From positions 1,858,162 to 1,922,161 of the forward strand of contig NZ_KB910518.1 of the NCBI RefSeq assembly GCF_000374185.1: 64,000 nucleotides of DNA, in the 5' to 3' direction. Source of the DNA: Paenibacillus sp. HW567. GTDB taxonomy: Bacteria > Bacillota > Bacilli > Paenibacillales > Paenibacillaceae. Positions 17,431 through 27,188 of the stretch are shown here, in pieces (within the stretch, counting starts at the first letter, position 1; each line of letters starts with the position of its first letter). Position numbers and translations under genes: made by a program. Under the pieces are notes generated by a model that saw only the letters and a program-made list of their open reading frames with translations, searched no databases and was not told the origin of the DNA.

Positions 17431-20400
17431 ATGATTGATTTCGAACATTATCAGATACTGGAGACCATTTCCGATAACTACATAAAATCAGTTTACAGAT
17501 GCAGGGATGCTTGGACTGGTGATACGGTCATTCTGAAGGTGCTCAAGTCGGAGTTCTCCGGGACTGAAGCTGTGCTGCGGTTCAAGCAGGAGTATAAGCT
17601 GCTCACAGAGCTGAACAAGAACATGCACGGTGTTATCAAGCCCTACAGGCTGGTAGAGCACAGCAATTGTTGCGTGATGGTACTGGAGGATATCGGGGGG
17701 CGTTCACTCAAGAAAATTATGGCAGAGGAGGATTTGGGCCAGGAAACGCTGCTGCAGCTTGCAGTCAGGGTCGTGGACATCCTCGGAGCGATTCATGAAC
17801 AGAACGTAATCCATAAGGATATCAAACCCTCCAACATTATATGGAACAGAGAGCGGGACATCGTTCAGATTATAGATTTTGACCTCGCCGTGAAGCTCAC
17901 CAGGGAGAAACGGGATTTTCAGAACAGCGGTGTGCTGGAGGGAAGCCTGCAGTATATTTCTCCGGAGCAGACGGGCCGAATGAACCGGAATATCGACTAC
18001 CGCAGTGATTATTATTCCCTGGGAGTTGTCCTGTATGAGATGATGACCGGAACGAAGCCCTACGCTGCTGATGAGATGCTGGAGCAGATCTATTCCATTA
18101 TCGCCAAAGAAGCGGTTCCGCCTTACAAAGCTACCGGAGGCAAGGTATCCAGCGCCCTGTCGGCTGTGATCATGAAGCTGATGGAGAAATCCTCGGAAGA
18201 CAGATATCACAGCGCCTACGGGATCAAAGCCGACCTGAAGAAATGCCTTGCCGGTCAGGAGAGTTTTGTGGTTGGCGCAGAGGACCGGCTGAATCTATTC
18301 CGGATTCCGCAGAAATTATACGGGCGCGAGCAGGAAACTACACGCCTCGTCGATGCGTTCCGCAGAAGTGTCAGGGGCAATCCCCAACTGATGTTTGTCA
18401 CGGGTGAAGCCGGTGTGGGCAAAACCGCTCTGGTGCATGAGCTGCATAAGTACATCAGCCAGGAGAAGGGATTGTTTGCTGAAGGAAAGTTCGACCAGTA
18501 TAACAAAAATATCCCTTACAGTGCGCTGATTCGGGCTTTCCGAAGATTGATCAGCCAGTTGCAGGGTAGCCCGGATGAGGAGCATAAGGATTATGTTAAG
18601 CGCTCCTTGACCAAAGCTCTGGACGGAAATGGCAATCTGATTGCCGCACTCATCCCGGAGCTTGCAGACTGGATTGGCGTCCAGCCCGAGATGGAGCCGC
18701 TTAACCCTGCGGAGGAAACAAACCGTTTCTTTCTCACCTTTGCCAAGTTCATTGAAGGAATCACGCGAAATGAAAGACCGCTGGTCCTGTTCCTGGACGA
18801 TGTCCAGTGGGCGGATTACTCCAGCCTCCAGCTTGTTGAGAGACTTGTGCTTGATCCCCAGTTGCGCCGGGTCTTTATCGTCTGCTCTTACCGGCAGAAT
18901 GAAATTCATGAAGGACACCCGCTCTTTGGCGCGATCGCCAAAATTGAGAAAAGCCGCGAGGTCGGAAGCATTACACTGAACCCCTTGTCCGAGGATAAGC
19001 TGGGGCGCTTGATCGCCGATACTTTGTACACCTCCAAGAGCCGGGTGCTAGAGCTTACGGAGGTGATATACAAGCGGACAAAAGGCAACTCTTTTTTTAC
19101 AAATGAAATTTTGAAGGATTTATATAAAAACGGTTATCTGTACTTTGACGATGTGCAGGGGGCATGGGATTGGCAGCTTGAACAGATCCTCTCCCTGCCG
19201 GTGAATGAGAATGTTGTTGATTTTCTGATGCTGCGGCAGCAGGAATTGCCGGAGGATGTACAGCGGATCTTGATGCTAAGCGCCGCGATAGGCAATGTGT
19301 TCGATTTTGGCATCCTGGCCTTGATTGCGGAAGAGCCGCTTGAAGTCATTGTCCGTGCGTTTGCAAAGACTGTGGAGGAGGAGTTCATTCTTCCGGTGGA
19401 TCACCGGTACGGGCTGATTTCCGGCTTCCTGGCGGAACCGGAGCCAGACCTGCTGGGCCGGATGAACCTTCAGTTCCGTTTTGCCCATGACAGGATTCAG
19501 CAGGCCTTTTACCAGAAGCTTGACTCCGGCAAAAGTGGGGGGCTGCATCTGGCGATTGGCCGTTTGCTGATTAAGCATCTGCCCTCTGAAGAAGCGGAAG
19601 AAAGAATCGTTGAGATCGCCTCGCATTTGAACAAAGGTCTGGAAGGGCTTGTGGACAAAGCTGATATCAACGATGTTATCGGGATTAACCTGAAGGCTGC
19701 GCGCAAGGCCAAGTCTGCTTTTGGTTATGACTCGGCCTTCAAGCTGCTTACAGCAGCCATCAGCCTGCTGCAGGGGGATGCCTGGGAAGAGAACACACCG
19801 CGAACGGCGGAAATCTATGAGCTGTATGCGGAGTGCGGCTATCTGACCCATCAGGTGGAAGCTGCCGATGCAGCTTGCAGAGAGCTGATTAAGCATACGA
19901 ACGACAGACTTGCCCTGGCGCAAATCTATGAAATGCAGGCCAATCACTATATGTATCTGGGGATGATGAAGGAATCCATTGACTCCGGCAAACGGGGGCT
20001 GTCTGCGCTTGGCATCAGAATTCCAGCAAAGGTAGGCATGGCCTCGGTTCTGGCCGAGCTGGCAAAGATCAAATTGGCGCTTCGCGGGAGAACTGTCGAG
20101 AGCATCTTCGAAGCCCCGGAAATGAAGGACCCGGAAATGAAGCTGATTATGCGGCTGCTGATCAATTTTATCCCTCCTGCTTTTATTTCCGGGGAAACCT
20201 CACTGTTTGGCTTTGCGGTACTGAAGAAGGTCGGGCTGACGCTGAAATACGGCAATTCGCCTGAATCCGCACTCGCTTTTATCGGGTATGCCATGCTGCT
20301 GTCCGGGTTCGGCGATATTAAGGGCGCGTTCGACTATGGCCGGCTGGGCGTGCGGATTAATGACAAGTTCCATGATCAGCAGTGGAAAGGGGCCGCTATC

Positions 20401-22854
20401 GTATTATATACGCTGTTCTGCCATGCCTGGACCGAGCCTTGGGACACGCTGCAGGAATGGTTCACTTCCTCGATCGAAGCCAGTCTGCGGACAGGGGATT
20501 TGCTCTATCTGGCGCATTCCTGCTTCTATGTGAATCTCTGGAATCCGACGCTGGATATTGCCGCCAATCTGCAGGAGAGCGACAGAACGATTGCCATGAT
20601 CGAGAATACCAAATACAAGGAATCACTTGCGACCGCACTGCTGGCCCGGCAGTATTTGCTGAATCTGGGTGGTGAATTGGAGAACAACCTTTCGTTTGAC
20701 AGTGAATCGTTCAGTGAAAGGGACTATTTGCGGGAGCTGGAGGAAGCCAAATATTATTCCGGGATTGCAATTTACTATATCTATAAAATGAAGCTGCTGT
20801 TCACTTATGAAAGCTACACCGAGTCTTTGGAATACATCGAGAAAGCCTACCCGATTATCGGCACACTGGCCGGTTCGGTATTTATGGAAGAATTCGCTCT
20901 CTACACGTTCCTGAATCTGGCTTATAGCTATAAGCGGCTGGGCGGGTATGAGAAGAGAAAAGCCCGGGCCAGAATGCGCAAGGAATACAGCCGGATGCAA
21001 AAATGGGCCAAGCATGCTCCCGGGACCTTCCGCCAGCATGAGCTGCTGATGAAGGCTGAATGGGCCAGAATCTCGGGCAAGGACGATGAGGCAGGCTACT
21101 ACTACGACTTGGCCATTGAGGCCAGCGAGCAGGGCGGCTTCCTACGGTATAAAGCGCTCACGAGTGAGCTGGCGGCACGCTTTTATTACAACAAGGATTA
21201 CAAGGAGTTCGCTGCTTATCTGCTGAGACAGTCCGTGTATTATTATTCGCTCTGGGGGGCAAAAGGGAAGGTCGGCTTTCTCAATAATCGTTACCCGGAG
21301 ATTGTCCGGAGAATATCCACCAAGGAGTTTCTGCACGGACGCACGATTACGGATTATTCCGAGAGCATAGATTTGAACTCGATGATTCTGGCTTCACAGG
21401 CCATTTCCAAAGAAATTGAGCTGAACAACCTGCTGGCAGCGCTGATGGAAATCGTCATTAAAAACGCCGGAGCGCAACGGGGCTGTATCCTCATGACCTC
21501 CAAGACGAATCTGCTGGTGGAAGGCGAATACCGCCCGGAGGATGATAAAATTTTCGTGGCCGTGCATGACCGTACAGTGTTTGATCCGCTGCCGTATTCG
21601 ATTCTGAAGCAGGTGGAGGAGAGCGGGGAGAGCCTGATCTACAAGGATGCGTTCTCGGAGACTCCGTTCGTCAATGATCCGTATATTGTCAAGCACCGGC
21701 CCAAATCCATGGTCTGCATGCCGCTGATCAACCAGAATAAGACCATTGCAATCATCTATCTGGAAAATAACCTGGTAACGGGTGTATTTACCGAAGAGCG
21801 GATGAAGATTATCAATCTGCTGTCCCGGGAAATGGTCTTCTCGCTGGAGAATGCCACGCTTTATTCGGAGCTGGAGCGTTCGGAGGAGAAATACCGCGAG
21901 CTGGTCAACAATCTGCAGGACGGCATCTTTATTACGCAGGACAAAATATGCAAATATGCAAATGAAGCCTTGGCGCAAATGCTTGGGTATGAAATCGAAG
22001 AGATGCTGGAGCAGCCCTTTGAGAATTTCGTCAGCCCCTCGGAGCGGGAGAAGGTCATGCATTATTACGCCAGAAGGGTAGAGGGCAAGCAGGCCCCCTA
22101 TGAATATGAGACTACTTTAATGCATAAGGATCAGGCCCGCGAGGTGACGGTGATTCACAAAGTGACGCGGGTCAATTACTTGAACCGGCCGGCGATCCAG
22201 GGAACAGTGAAGGACATTACGGAGCGCAAAAAAGCGGAAGGCGAGCTGCTCAGGCATAAGGAGCATCTGGAGGAGCTGGTTGCGGAACGTACGAGGGAGC
22301 TGGAGCTGAACAATGAGGAGCTGAACAAGTATATTCACCTGATCGAACGGATCTCCATCACCGATGAGCTGACGGGACTGTACAACCGCAGATACTTCAA
22401 TAAAGTGTTCCTGGAGGAAGTGGAGAAGGCCGCTTCCGGGTCGCAATATCTGACCTATCTGATGATGGATATCGACTATTTCAAGAAATACAACGATACC
22501 TACGGGCACTATGAGGGTGATACGGTATTGCGGAGAGTGGGAGCCTTGCTGCAGGAGCTGGCAGCGCGGGCGGACGGGTATGCGTTCCGGCTAGGAGGGG
22601 AGGAATTCGGCATCGTCATCACCGGCTTCACCCCCCGGCAGTCGCGCGAATATGCCGAGAGCCTCAGAAGAAGCATCGCCGAGCTGCAGATCCGGCATGC
22701 GCTCAGTGAGGATTACGGAATTATTACAGTCTCCATCGGGGTTGCCGCTGTCCGTGTGGATAACCACCGGGAAGAGGACATTTACAAGCTTGGCGACGAT
22801 GCGCTGTATCAATCCAAGTCGGAGGGCAGGAACTGTGTAACTCTGCTTCAGTAA
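17431..22854 (+). CDS. Giant Ser/Thr kinase-AAA ATPase-GAF-PAS-diguanylate cyclase
   Basis: An 1807-residue multidomain signalling protein. Domain order: Ser/Thr kinase (1-270; Lys36, HKDIKPSN with catalytic Asp130, DFD149-151 in place of DFG); STAND-like ATPase (Walker A GEAGVGKT at 325-332, Walker B LVLFLDDVQWAD at ~451); a long TPR-like helical region (~750-1300); GAF (~1320-1480); PAS (~1485-1605); a coiled coil; and GGDEF (~1640-1800), with DELTGLYNRR, MMDIDYFKKYND and an intact GGEEF at 1722-1726. The GGEEF site should make cyclic-di-GMP. The RxxD inhibitory site is not seen at its usual spacing (RADG instead). No membrane segment is present. The ATG at 17431 follows AGGTGGAG; an in-frame GTG at 17425 lies inside that site. 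This domain series is known from kinases of cyanobacteria and Paenibacillus, usually ending in a histidine kinase rather than GGDEF. Confidence 0.9.
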   Translation: MIDFEHYQILETISDNYIKSVYRCRDAWTGDTVILKVLKSEFSGTEAVLRFKQEYKLLTELNKNMHGVIKPYRLVEHSNCCVMVLEDIGGRSLKKIMAEEDLGQETLLQLAVRVVDILGAIHEQNVIHKDIKPSNIIWNRERDIVQIIDFDLAVKLTREKRDFQNSGVLEGSLQYISPEQTGRMNRNIDYRSDYYSLGVVLYEMMTGTKPYAADEMLEQIYSIIAKEAVPPYKATGGKVSSALSAVIMKLMEKSSEDRYHSAYGIKADLKKCLAGQESFVVGAEDRLNLFRIPQKLYGREQETTRLVDAFRRSVRGNPQLMFVTGEAGVGKTALVHELHKYISQEKGLFAEGKFDQYNKNIPYSALIRAFRRLISQLQGSPDEEHKDYVKRSLTKALDGNGNLIAALIPELADWIGVQPEMEPLNPAEETNRFFLTFAKFIEGITRNERPLVLFLDDVQWADYSSLQLVERLVLDPQLRRVFIVCSYRQNEIHEGHPLFGAIAKIEKSREVGSITLNPLSEDKLGRLIADTLYTSKSRVLELTEVIYKRTKGNSFFTNEILKDLYKNGYLYFDDVQGAWDWQLEQILSLPVNENVVDFLMLRQQELPEDVQRILMLSAAIGNVFDFGILALIAEEPLEVIVRAFAKTVEEEFILPVDHRYGLISGFLAEPEPDLLGRMNLQFRFAHDRIQQAFYQKLDSGKSGGLHLAIGRLLIKHLPSEEAEERIVEIASHLNKGLEGLVDKADINDVIGINLKAARKAKSAFGYDSAFKLLTAAISLLQGDAWEENTPRTAEIYELYAECGYLTHQVEAADAACRELIKHTNDRLALAQIYEMQANHYMYLGMMKESIDSGKRGLSALGIRIPAKVGMASVLAELAKIKLALRGRTVESIFEAPEMKDPEMKLIMRLLINFIPPAFISGETSLFGFAVLKKVGLTLKYGNSPESALAFIGYAMLLSGFGDIKGAFDYGRLGVRINDKFHDQQWKGAAIVLYTLFCHAWTEPWDTLQEWFTSSIEASLRTGDLLYLAHSCFYVNLWNPTLDIAANLQESDRTIAMIENTKYKESLATALLARQYLLNLGGELENNLSFDSESFSERDYLRELEEAKYYSGIAIYYIYKMKLLFTYESYTESLEYIEKAYPIIGTLAGSVFMEEFALYTFLNLAYSYKRLGGYEKRKARARMRKEYSRMQKWAKHAPGTFRQHELLMKAEWARISGKDDEAGYYYDLAIEASEQGGFLRYKALTSELAARFYYNKDYKEFAAYLLRQSVYYYSLWGAKGKVGFLNNRYPEIVRRISTKEFLHGRTITDYSESIDLNSMILASQAISKEIELNNLLAALMEIVIKNAGAQRGCILMTSKTNLLVEGEYRPEDDKIFVAVHDRTVFDPLPYSILKQVEESGESLIYKDAFSETPFVNDPYIVKHRPKSMVCMPLINQNKTIAIIYLENNLVTGVFTEERMKIINLLSREMVFSLENATLYSELERSEEKYRELVNNLQDGIFITQDKICKYANEALAQMLGYEIEEMLEQPFENFVSPSEREKVMHYYARRVEGKQAPYEYETTLMHKDQAREVTVIHKVTRVNYLNRPAIQGTVKDITERKKAEGELLRHKEHLEELVAERTRELELNNEELNKYIHLIERISITDELTGLYNRRYFNKVFLEEVEKAASGSQYLTYLMMDIDYFKKYNDTYGHYEGDTVLRRVGALLQELAARADGYAFRLGGEEFGIVITGFTPRQSREYAESLRRSIAELQIRHALSEDYGIITVSIGVAAVRVDNHREEDIYKLGDDALYQSKSEGRNCVTLLQ

Positions 22855-22932
22855 TGGAAGTTTGCACCGCCAAGGGTAATTTCCCCGTTTTTTGCAGATA
22901 CTCCTCCTAAAAAGGAAGGGGAGGCTGCTGCA

Positions 22933-24363
22933 ATGGAGCGTGACAAGAAAGGATTATCGGTGTGGGGGCTTACGATGCTTGCACTCGGGACGGTGGTGGG
23001 CGGCTCGTTTTTTCTTGGCTCGTCGGTAGCGATCCGTGCAGCCGGGCCGTCTGTGCTGCTGTCCTATGTGATCGGCGGGATACTGGTGTATTTCATCTTG
23101 TCCGCATTATCGGAAATGACCGTAGCGAATCCGGTCGCCGGCTCCTTTCGGACGTATACGGAGATGGCCTTTGGGCGGGGAGCGGGATTCACCGTGGGCT
23201 GGGTATATTGGACAGGGCTTGTACTCGCAATGTCCAGCGAAGCTACAGCGGTATCCATTCTGCTGCGGGGCTGGTTTCCCGCCCTGCCGCTGTCACTGCT
23301 CGGGTCCGGAATTATTGTGGGTGTGACGCTGCTTAACCTGCTCGGCGCAGAACGGCTGAGCAAGCTGGAGAGCGGCCTTGCCGCGTTTAAGCTGCTTGCG
23401 ATTGCTGCATTTGTAATCCTTGCCGTGGCTCTGATTGCGGGGATCGGCAGCAGAGGCACGGGAGCCGTAGGCCTGGGGGTTGTCCGCGGGCAGAGCCTTA
23501 TGCCGGGAGGGGTGGCCGGAATCGCCGGAAGCATGCTGATGGTCATGTTCACCTATGCCGGGTTTGAGGTGCTTGGTCTTGCGGCATCGGAAACAGCCAA
23601 TCCGGGGGTGACTATCCCCAAAGCGATCAGATATACAATCGTGTTATTAGTCAGCCTGTATTTAGCTGCCATAGCTGCGCTATTTCTGCTTCTTCCGCCT
23701 GCCCGGGTGTCAGAACAGGTGAGTCCGTTTGTATCGGCATTAAGCTTGTATGGCCTGGGGTGGACCGGGAATGTAATGAACATTGTACTGGTAACGGCTA
23801 TTCTCTCAACCATGCTGGCTTCTGTATTCGGTCTGGGCCGGATGCTGCGGTCATTGGCTGAGGAAGGCCATACTCCGGATTGGATGCGGGACCGTGCAGA
23901 CATTCCGTACCGGGGCATCCTGATCTCCGGGAGCGCGATGCTGGCCGGTCTATGGCTCGGTATGCTGCTGCCGCAGGGGGTCTACCTCTTTCTGGTCAGC
24001 TCGGGCGGCTTCTCGCTGCTGTTCTCGTATGTTGTTATCATGGCCAGCCATTACCGGCTGCGGAAACGGCACGGCAGTCCGTTAACCGGGGGGCATGGCC
24101 TGCGCGGTTATCCCTACACCTCCTGGCTTGCTATCGCAAGTCTGGTTGCTATTCTGGCGAGCATGCCGCTGATCCCCGGCCAGGGCGGGGGGCTCGCCGC
24201 CGGAGTGATGTTTGTTGTGCTGTTCTCGGGGATCTATGCTGTAGGATGGCGGAGGAGGGCAAGGGAACCGGGAAGAGTGCGGAAGCCCCTGCTGCAGATG
24301 CCATCCGTGAAAGCGCAGATGGAAGCTTCGGAGGAGCTGGAAGGGAAGAAGGAACGGAAATAA
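22933..24363 (+). CDS. APC-family amino acid permease
   Basis: A 476-residue transporter with about twelve membrane helices. It begins with the APC signature MLALGTVVGGSFFLGSS (glycine-rich unwound helix 1). MFTYAGFEVLGLAASET in helix 6 and a cytoplasmic charged tail are also typical. Expected to exchange or import amino acids or polyamines; substrate not predictable. ATG 22933 follows AAGGGGAGG. It is a single gene, 78 bp after the giant kinase gene, and is followed by a hairpin terminator. Confidence 0.88.
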   Translation: MERDKKGLSVWGLTMLALGTVVGGSFFLGSSVAIRAAGPSVLLSYVIGGILVYFILSALSEMTVANPVAGSFRTYTEMAFGRGAGFTVGWVYWTGLVLAMSSEATAVSILLRGWFPALPLSLLGSGIIVGVTLLNLLGAERLSKLESGLAAFKLLAIAAFVILAVALIAGIGSRGTGAVGLGVVRGQSLMPGGVAGIAGSMLMVMFTYAGFEVLGLAASETANPGVTIPKAIRYTIVLLVSLYLAAIAALFLLLPPARVSEQVSPFVSALSLYGLGWTGNVMNIVLVTAILSTMLASVFGLGRMLRSLAEEGHTPDWMRDRADIPYRGILISGSAMLAGLWLGMLLPQGVYLFLVSSGGFSLLFSYVVIMASHYRLRKRHGSPLTGGHGLRGYPYTSWLAIASLVAILASMPLIPGQGGGLAAGVMFVVLFSGIYAVGWRRRAREPGRVRKPLLQMPSVKAQMEASEELEGKKERK

Positions 24364-24372
24364 AAGAGAGAA

Positions 24373-24419
24373 GGGCTTCCATTAAGCAGATTTTTCCGCT
24401 TACAGGGAAGCTCTTTTTT
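24373..24419 (+). terminator. Probable terminator after permease gene
   Basis: GGGCTTCC (24373-24380) pairs with GGAAGCTC (24406-24413, one G-U pair) and runs into six T residues. The loop is 25 nt. Confidence 0.55.
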
Positions 24420-24515
24420 GTGCCTTGATAGCGTCTTAAACCTCATTCTGCCGAATAAGATTAGGTGATGCGGGACTCTGCAGACGATCCAAACCTGATT
24501 AAAGGGGGAGCTATT

Positions 24516-25175
24516 ATGCATCCGGCTACAACCTATGCGGCAACCGTCGATCCCCGGACCTTCATGACCTTTAGGGCGCTTGTTGAAGCGATCATTCCCG
24601 GTTCGCCGGTGACCTGCGCAGATGATGCGGAGCAAGCGGCCGGAGCCGTAGATTTGTGCATTCACGAGTACATGATCTGGGAGCTGGATCACAGTCTTTC
24701 GCTGGTGCTGGGATTGTATTTGACGGTTATTCCGCTATCCTGCTCTACTGCAAGACTCCTCGATGCGGGGGCGGTTCAGCTCGCTGCCTCGGGACAACTG
24801 CAGCATGCCCCAAACCATCTGCTATGGCGGAGCAGTCCGTTTGCCTCGTTGTGCCCGGCTGACCGGATTCGTGTGCTTGCAATACTGGAGCAAATGAAGG
24901 TTGATCTGGGAGCCTTGCCGCCTCCTTACCGGAATGATGGAGGTCTTGTCCGGTATATGATTGATTTTCTCACCAGGCAAACGATGTTTGGAAATTACTC
25001 GGAATGGTCAGCCTACGGGACGACCCGGCTTCGAACGCCGACTGCGCGAAGGCTGGAATATTTCCCGGTCAGTTGGAAGCAGGCAGGTTATCCGGGAGTG
25101 GTCCCTGGCTACCGTGTCCTCCTTGGCAATATGCTGACCATCGAGCGTAAGGGAGGGGAATCCACGATTGTATGA
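24516..25175 (+). CDS. Small partner subunit of GMC oxidoreductase (gluconate 2-dehydrogenase subunit 3-like)
   Basis: A 219-residue protein whose gene overlaps the start of a GMC oxidoreductase gene. The opening (RTFMTFRALVEAIIPGSP) and the position before a GMC enzyme match the gluconate 2-dehydrogenase subunit 3-like family, which helps assemble or export membrane-bound FAD dehydrogenases. No Tat signal with twin arginine is visible at the N-terminus, unlike many family members. ATG 24516 is six bases after AAAGGGGGAG; an upstream in-frame GTG at 24465 has no binding site. It overlaps the next gene by eight bases, so translation is coupled. Confidence 0.7.
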   Translation: MHPATTYAATVDPRTFMTFRALVEAIIPGSPVTCADDAEQAAGAVDLCIHEYMIWELDHSLSLVLGLYLTVIPLSCSTARLLDAGAVQLAASGQLQHAPNHLLWRSSPFASLCPADRIRVLAILEQMKVDLGALPPPYRNDGGLVRYMIDFLTRQTMFGNYSEWSAYGTTRLRTPTARRLEYFPVSWKQAGYPGVVPGYRVLLGNMLTIERKGGESTIV

Positions 25176-26892
25176 GGCTGAGGCAACGTTCGATGCGGAT
25201 GTAATTGTCATTGGGTCCGGCGGCGGAGGCGCCGTTGCGGCGAAGGAGCTTGGCGAAGCAGGCTTGAAAGTGCTGGTACTGGAAGCAGGCCCTTGGTACG
25301 GAAACAAGAAATGGGAGAATCCGAACAGCGAGCGTGGCGGGGAATGGAGCTCCGATTATAAGGATTTGGATGTGGGGATATACAAGAAGATTTTCAATGC
25401 ATATGAAAATAATATGAACGATGTGGTGTCTGGCGTATTCCGTTTTGGTCCTGCCGACCGCCGCCGGACGCCGTGGCACAGGGTTATGCGCCAGACGGGT
25501 GACATCTGGCAGGCGTCCGGTGTGGGCGGAACGACCCAACACTACTGGAGCCAATCGCCGCGCGCTTTTCCCGTTGCGGTTGATGATATTTGGCCGATCA
25601 GCTACCGGGAGCTGATGCCCTATTATGAGAAAGCGGAAGCTACGCTGCCCGTCCAGTTCGCACCTACAACGCCTAAGGAAGAGCTTTTTTACTATGGTGC
25701 CAAAAAAGCAGGCTGGCCGCTCATTCCGACACTCAACGTCACGACTCCGGGCTACCGTCCGAATCCGAATGCCATTTTGCCGCCGAACGAGCATCTGATG
25801 GACCCGAATTATTCACTTGAGCAATTATCGGTCATGGAAGGATGTACCCTGAAGGGGAATTGTGTCAATGGCTGCTCATCCGGGCCGTCCGTTGATAGAA
25901 TCGCGAAACGAAGCACCCTTGTCAGCTACATCCCGCTCGCGCTGAAGACCGGAAATGTCGCGGTCCGGCCCAACTCCTTCGTGATCAAAATTTTAACAGC
26001 ACATGATCCCAAGGGAGGACTGCGTGCTTCAGGTGTACAGTTTCGGGATACGTGGACGGGGGAAGTCGGCGAGCTAACGGCCAGAACCGTTGTTATGGCT
26101 GCGGGCTGCATTGAGACACCACGCCTCTGGCTCAATTCGGGTCTGCCTCAGAACGAATGGGTGGGCAGAGGACTGACCAATCATTGCTTCGACTGGGTCG
26201 CGGGCGTATTTGATGAAAAGGATCTGCTGAGCATTATGGGTCTGCCGTCCGTTTATCCGTACGCCGGTCAAACCTCGGGGGCCAGGGTGGATATTCCGGG
26301 AACGGGGATATTCCAGGTGTCCTGCTTAAGCCCGGGAATCATGTCATTTCTGACCTATGGCTTCAGTGAAGCGGGCTTTGACGCCCTTAATCCGCCGGAG
26401 CCGGGAGCGCCGTGGAACATTCGCGGCCGTGTCGTCGGCCCCAAGCTCAAAGAGCTGATGATGAACTATAGCCGGACGATGAGCATGCTGCTCCTTACGG
26501 ATGATGAGACGCTGTACCGCAACAGGGTTGAGGTCGATCCGCTGCTGAAAGACGAGAACGGACCGATTCCGGTCATTCATTATACTCCCAGCATCAAGAC
26601 GCTCAAGAGACGTGATAGGCTGGCGAGATATGCTTCGGAGACGCTGCAGCAAGCCGGTGCCAGAACGATTATCCGCTCGGATACGCCCTTTTCCTTCCTG
26701 CTCCACCTTGAGAGCACGATGCGGATGGGGTATGTCACCGATACGAACTGCGAGGCTTATCAAGTGAGCCGCCTGTTCATCGCTGATAACAGCGTACACT
26801 TCAATGGAATTGGCGGCCCGAATCCAACGCTGACCACACAGGCGCTGGCCACGCGGACAGCAGAGAAAATCGTCGCCAAGTATTTTAGCTGA
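25168..26892 (+). CDS. GMC-family FAD-dependent oxidoreductase
   Basis: A 574-residue dehydrogenase that should oxidise an alcohol or sugar. The FAD-binding motif VIGSGGGGAVAAKELGEAG is at residues 10-30, with LVLEAGP after it. The middle has GVGGTTQHYW and the cysteine-rich patch EGCTLKGNCVNGCSSGPS. The end has ESTMRMG and DNSVHFNGIGGPNPTLT, where the catalytic His/Asn pair is expected. The start is TTG 25168 behind AAGGGAGGGG, overlapping the previous stop. Gene pairing suggests gluconate or sorbose-type dehydrogenase activity at the membrane; no cytochrome c subunit gene is adjacent, so the electron acceptor is unknown. Confidence 0.88.
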   Translation: MYEAEATFDADVIVIGSGGGGAVAAKELGEAGLKVLVLEAGPWYGNKKWENPNSERGGEWSSDYKDLDVGIYKKIFNAYENNMNDVVSGVFRFGPADRRRTPWHRVMRQTGDIWQASGVGGTTQHYWSQSPRAFPVAVDDIWPISYRELMPYYEKAEATLPVQFAPTTPKEELFYYGAKKAGWPLIPTLNVTTPGYRPNPNAILPPNEHLMDPNYSLEQLSVMEGCTLKGNCVNGCSSGPSVDRIAKRSTLVSYIPLALKTGNVAVRPNSFVIKILTAHDPKGGLRASGVQFRDTWTGEVGELTARTVVMAAGCIETPRLWLNSGLPQNEWVGRGLTNHCFDWVAGVFDEKDLLSIMGLPSVYPYAGQTSGARVDIPGTGIFQVSCLSPGIMSFLTYGFSEAGFDALNPPEPGAPWNIRGRVVGPKLKELMMNYSRTMSMLLLTDDETLYRNRVEVDPLLKDENGPIPVIHYTPSIKTLKRRDRLARYASETLQQAGARTIIRSDTPFSFLLHLESTMRMGYVTDTNCEAYQVSRLFIADNSVHFNGIGGPNPTLTTQALATRTAEKIVAKYFS

Positions 26893-26904
26893 GTTTCAAA
26901 TTCC

Positions 26905-26994
26905 CTAGTTCCCCATTACGGTTGCGTAATACAGAACGGCGCCTGATAAAGCAACGATAAGCAAAAAGGCGATGGCTTTTCCGAACACCTTCAT
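26905..26994 (-). CDS. Possible 29-residue single-pass membrane peptide
   Basis: Minus-strand small frame: starts MKVFGKAIAF, has a hydrophobic stretch FLLIVALSGAVLYYA and ends VMGN. GAAGGG stands 12 bases before the ATG at 26994; an upstream ATG at 27006 gives 33 residues. No other gene explains this stretch. It is a plausible small membrane protein, but its length makes chance possible. Convergent with the GMC gene. Confidence 0.35.
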   Translation of the reverse strand: MKVFGKAIAFLLIVALSGAVLYYATVMGN

Positions 26995-27134
26995 TTTATC
27001 CAACATCCCTTCTGTTTGTCATGCAAGAAGTATGCACGGCAGCAGGGAAAATATACCTGGGTCCAGCCTGCCGGGGGCTATCTCAATGGTTTAGCCAAGA
27101 CCAGAGAGACAGCCCTTGTTTGATTTGAGAATAT

Positions 27135-27163
27135 TGAATAATCCATTAATGGATTGGATAATT
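27135..27163 (+). promoter_or_regulatory. Possible sigma-G promoter of the germination operon
   Basis: TGAATA (27135-27140) equals the known sigma-G -35 consensus. GATAATT (27157-27163), 16 bases later, resembles the -10 CATNNTA. The GerA-family operon starts 26 bp downstream, and such operons are usually sigma-G controlled in the forespore. A perfect 16-bp palindrome AATCCATTAATGGATT (27140-27155) fills the spacer and could be an operator. Confidence 0.45.
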
Positions 27164-27188
27164 TAAAATGGAAAGGGGTGGATGATGA

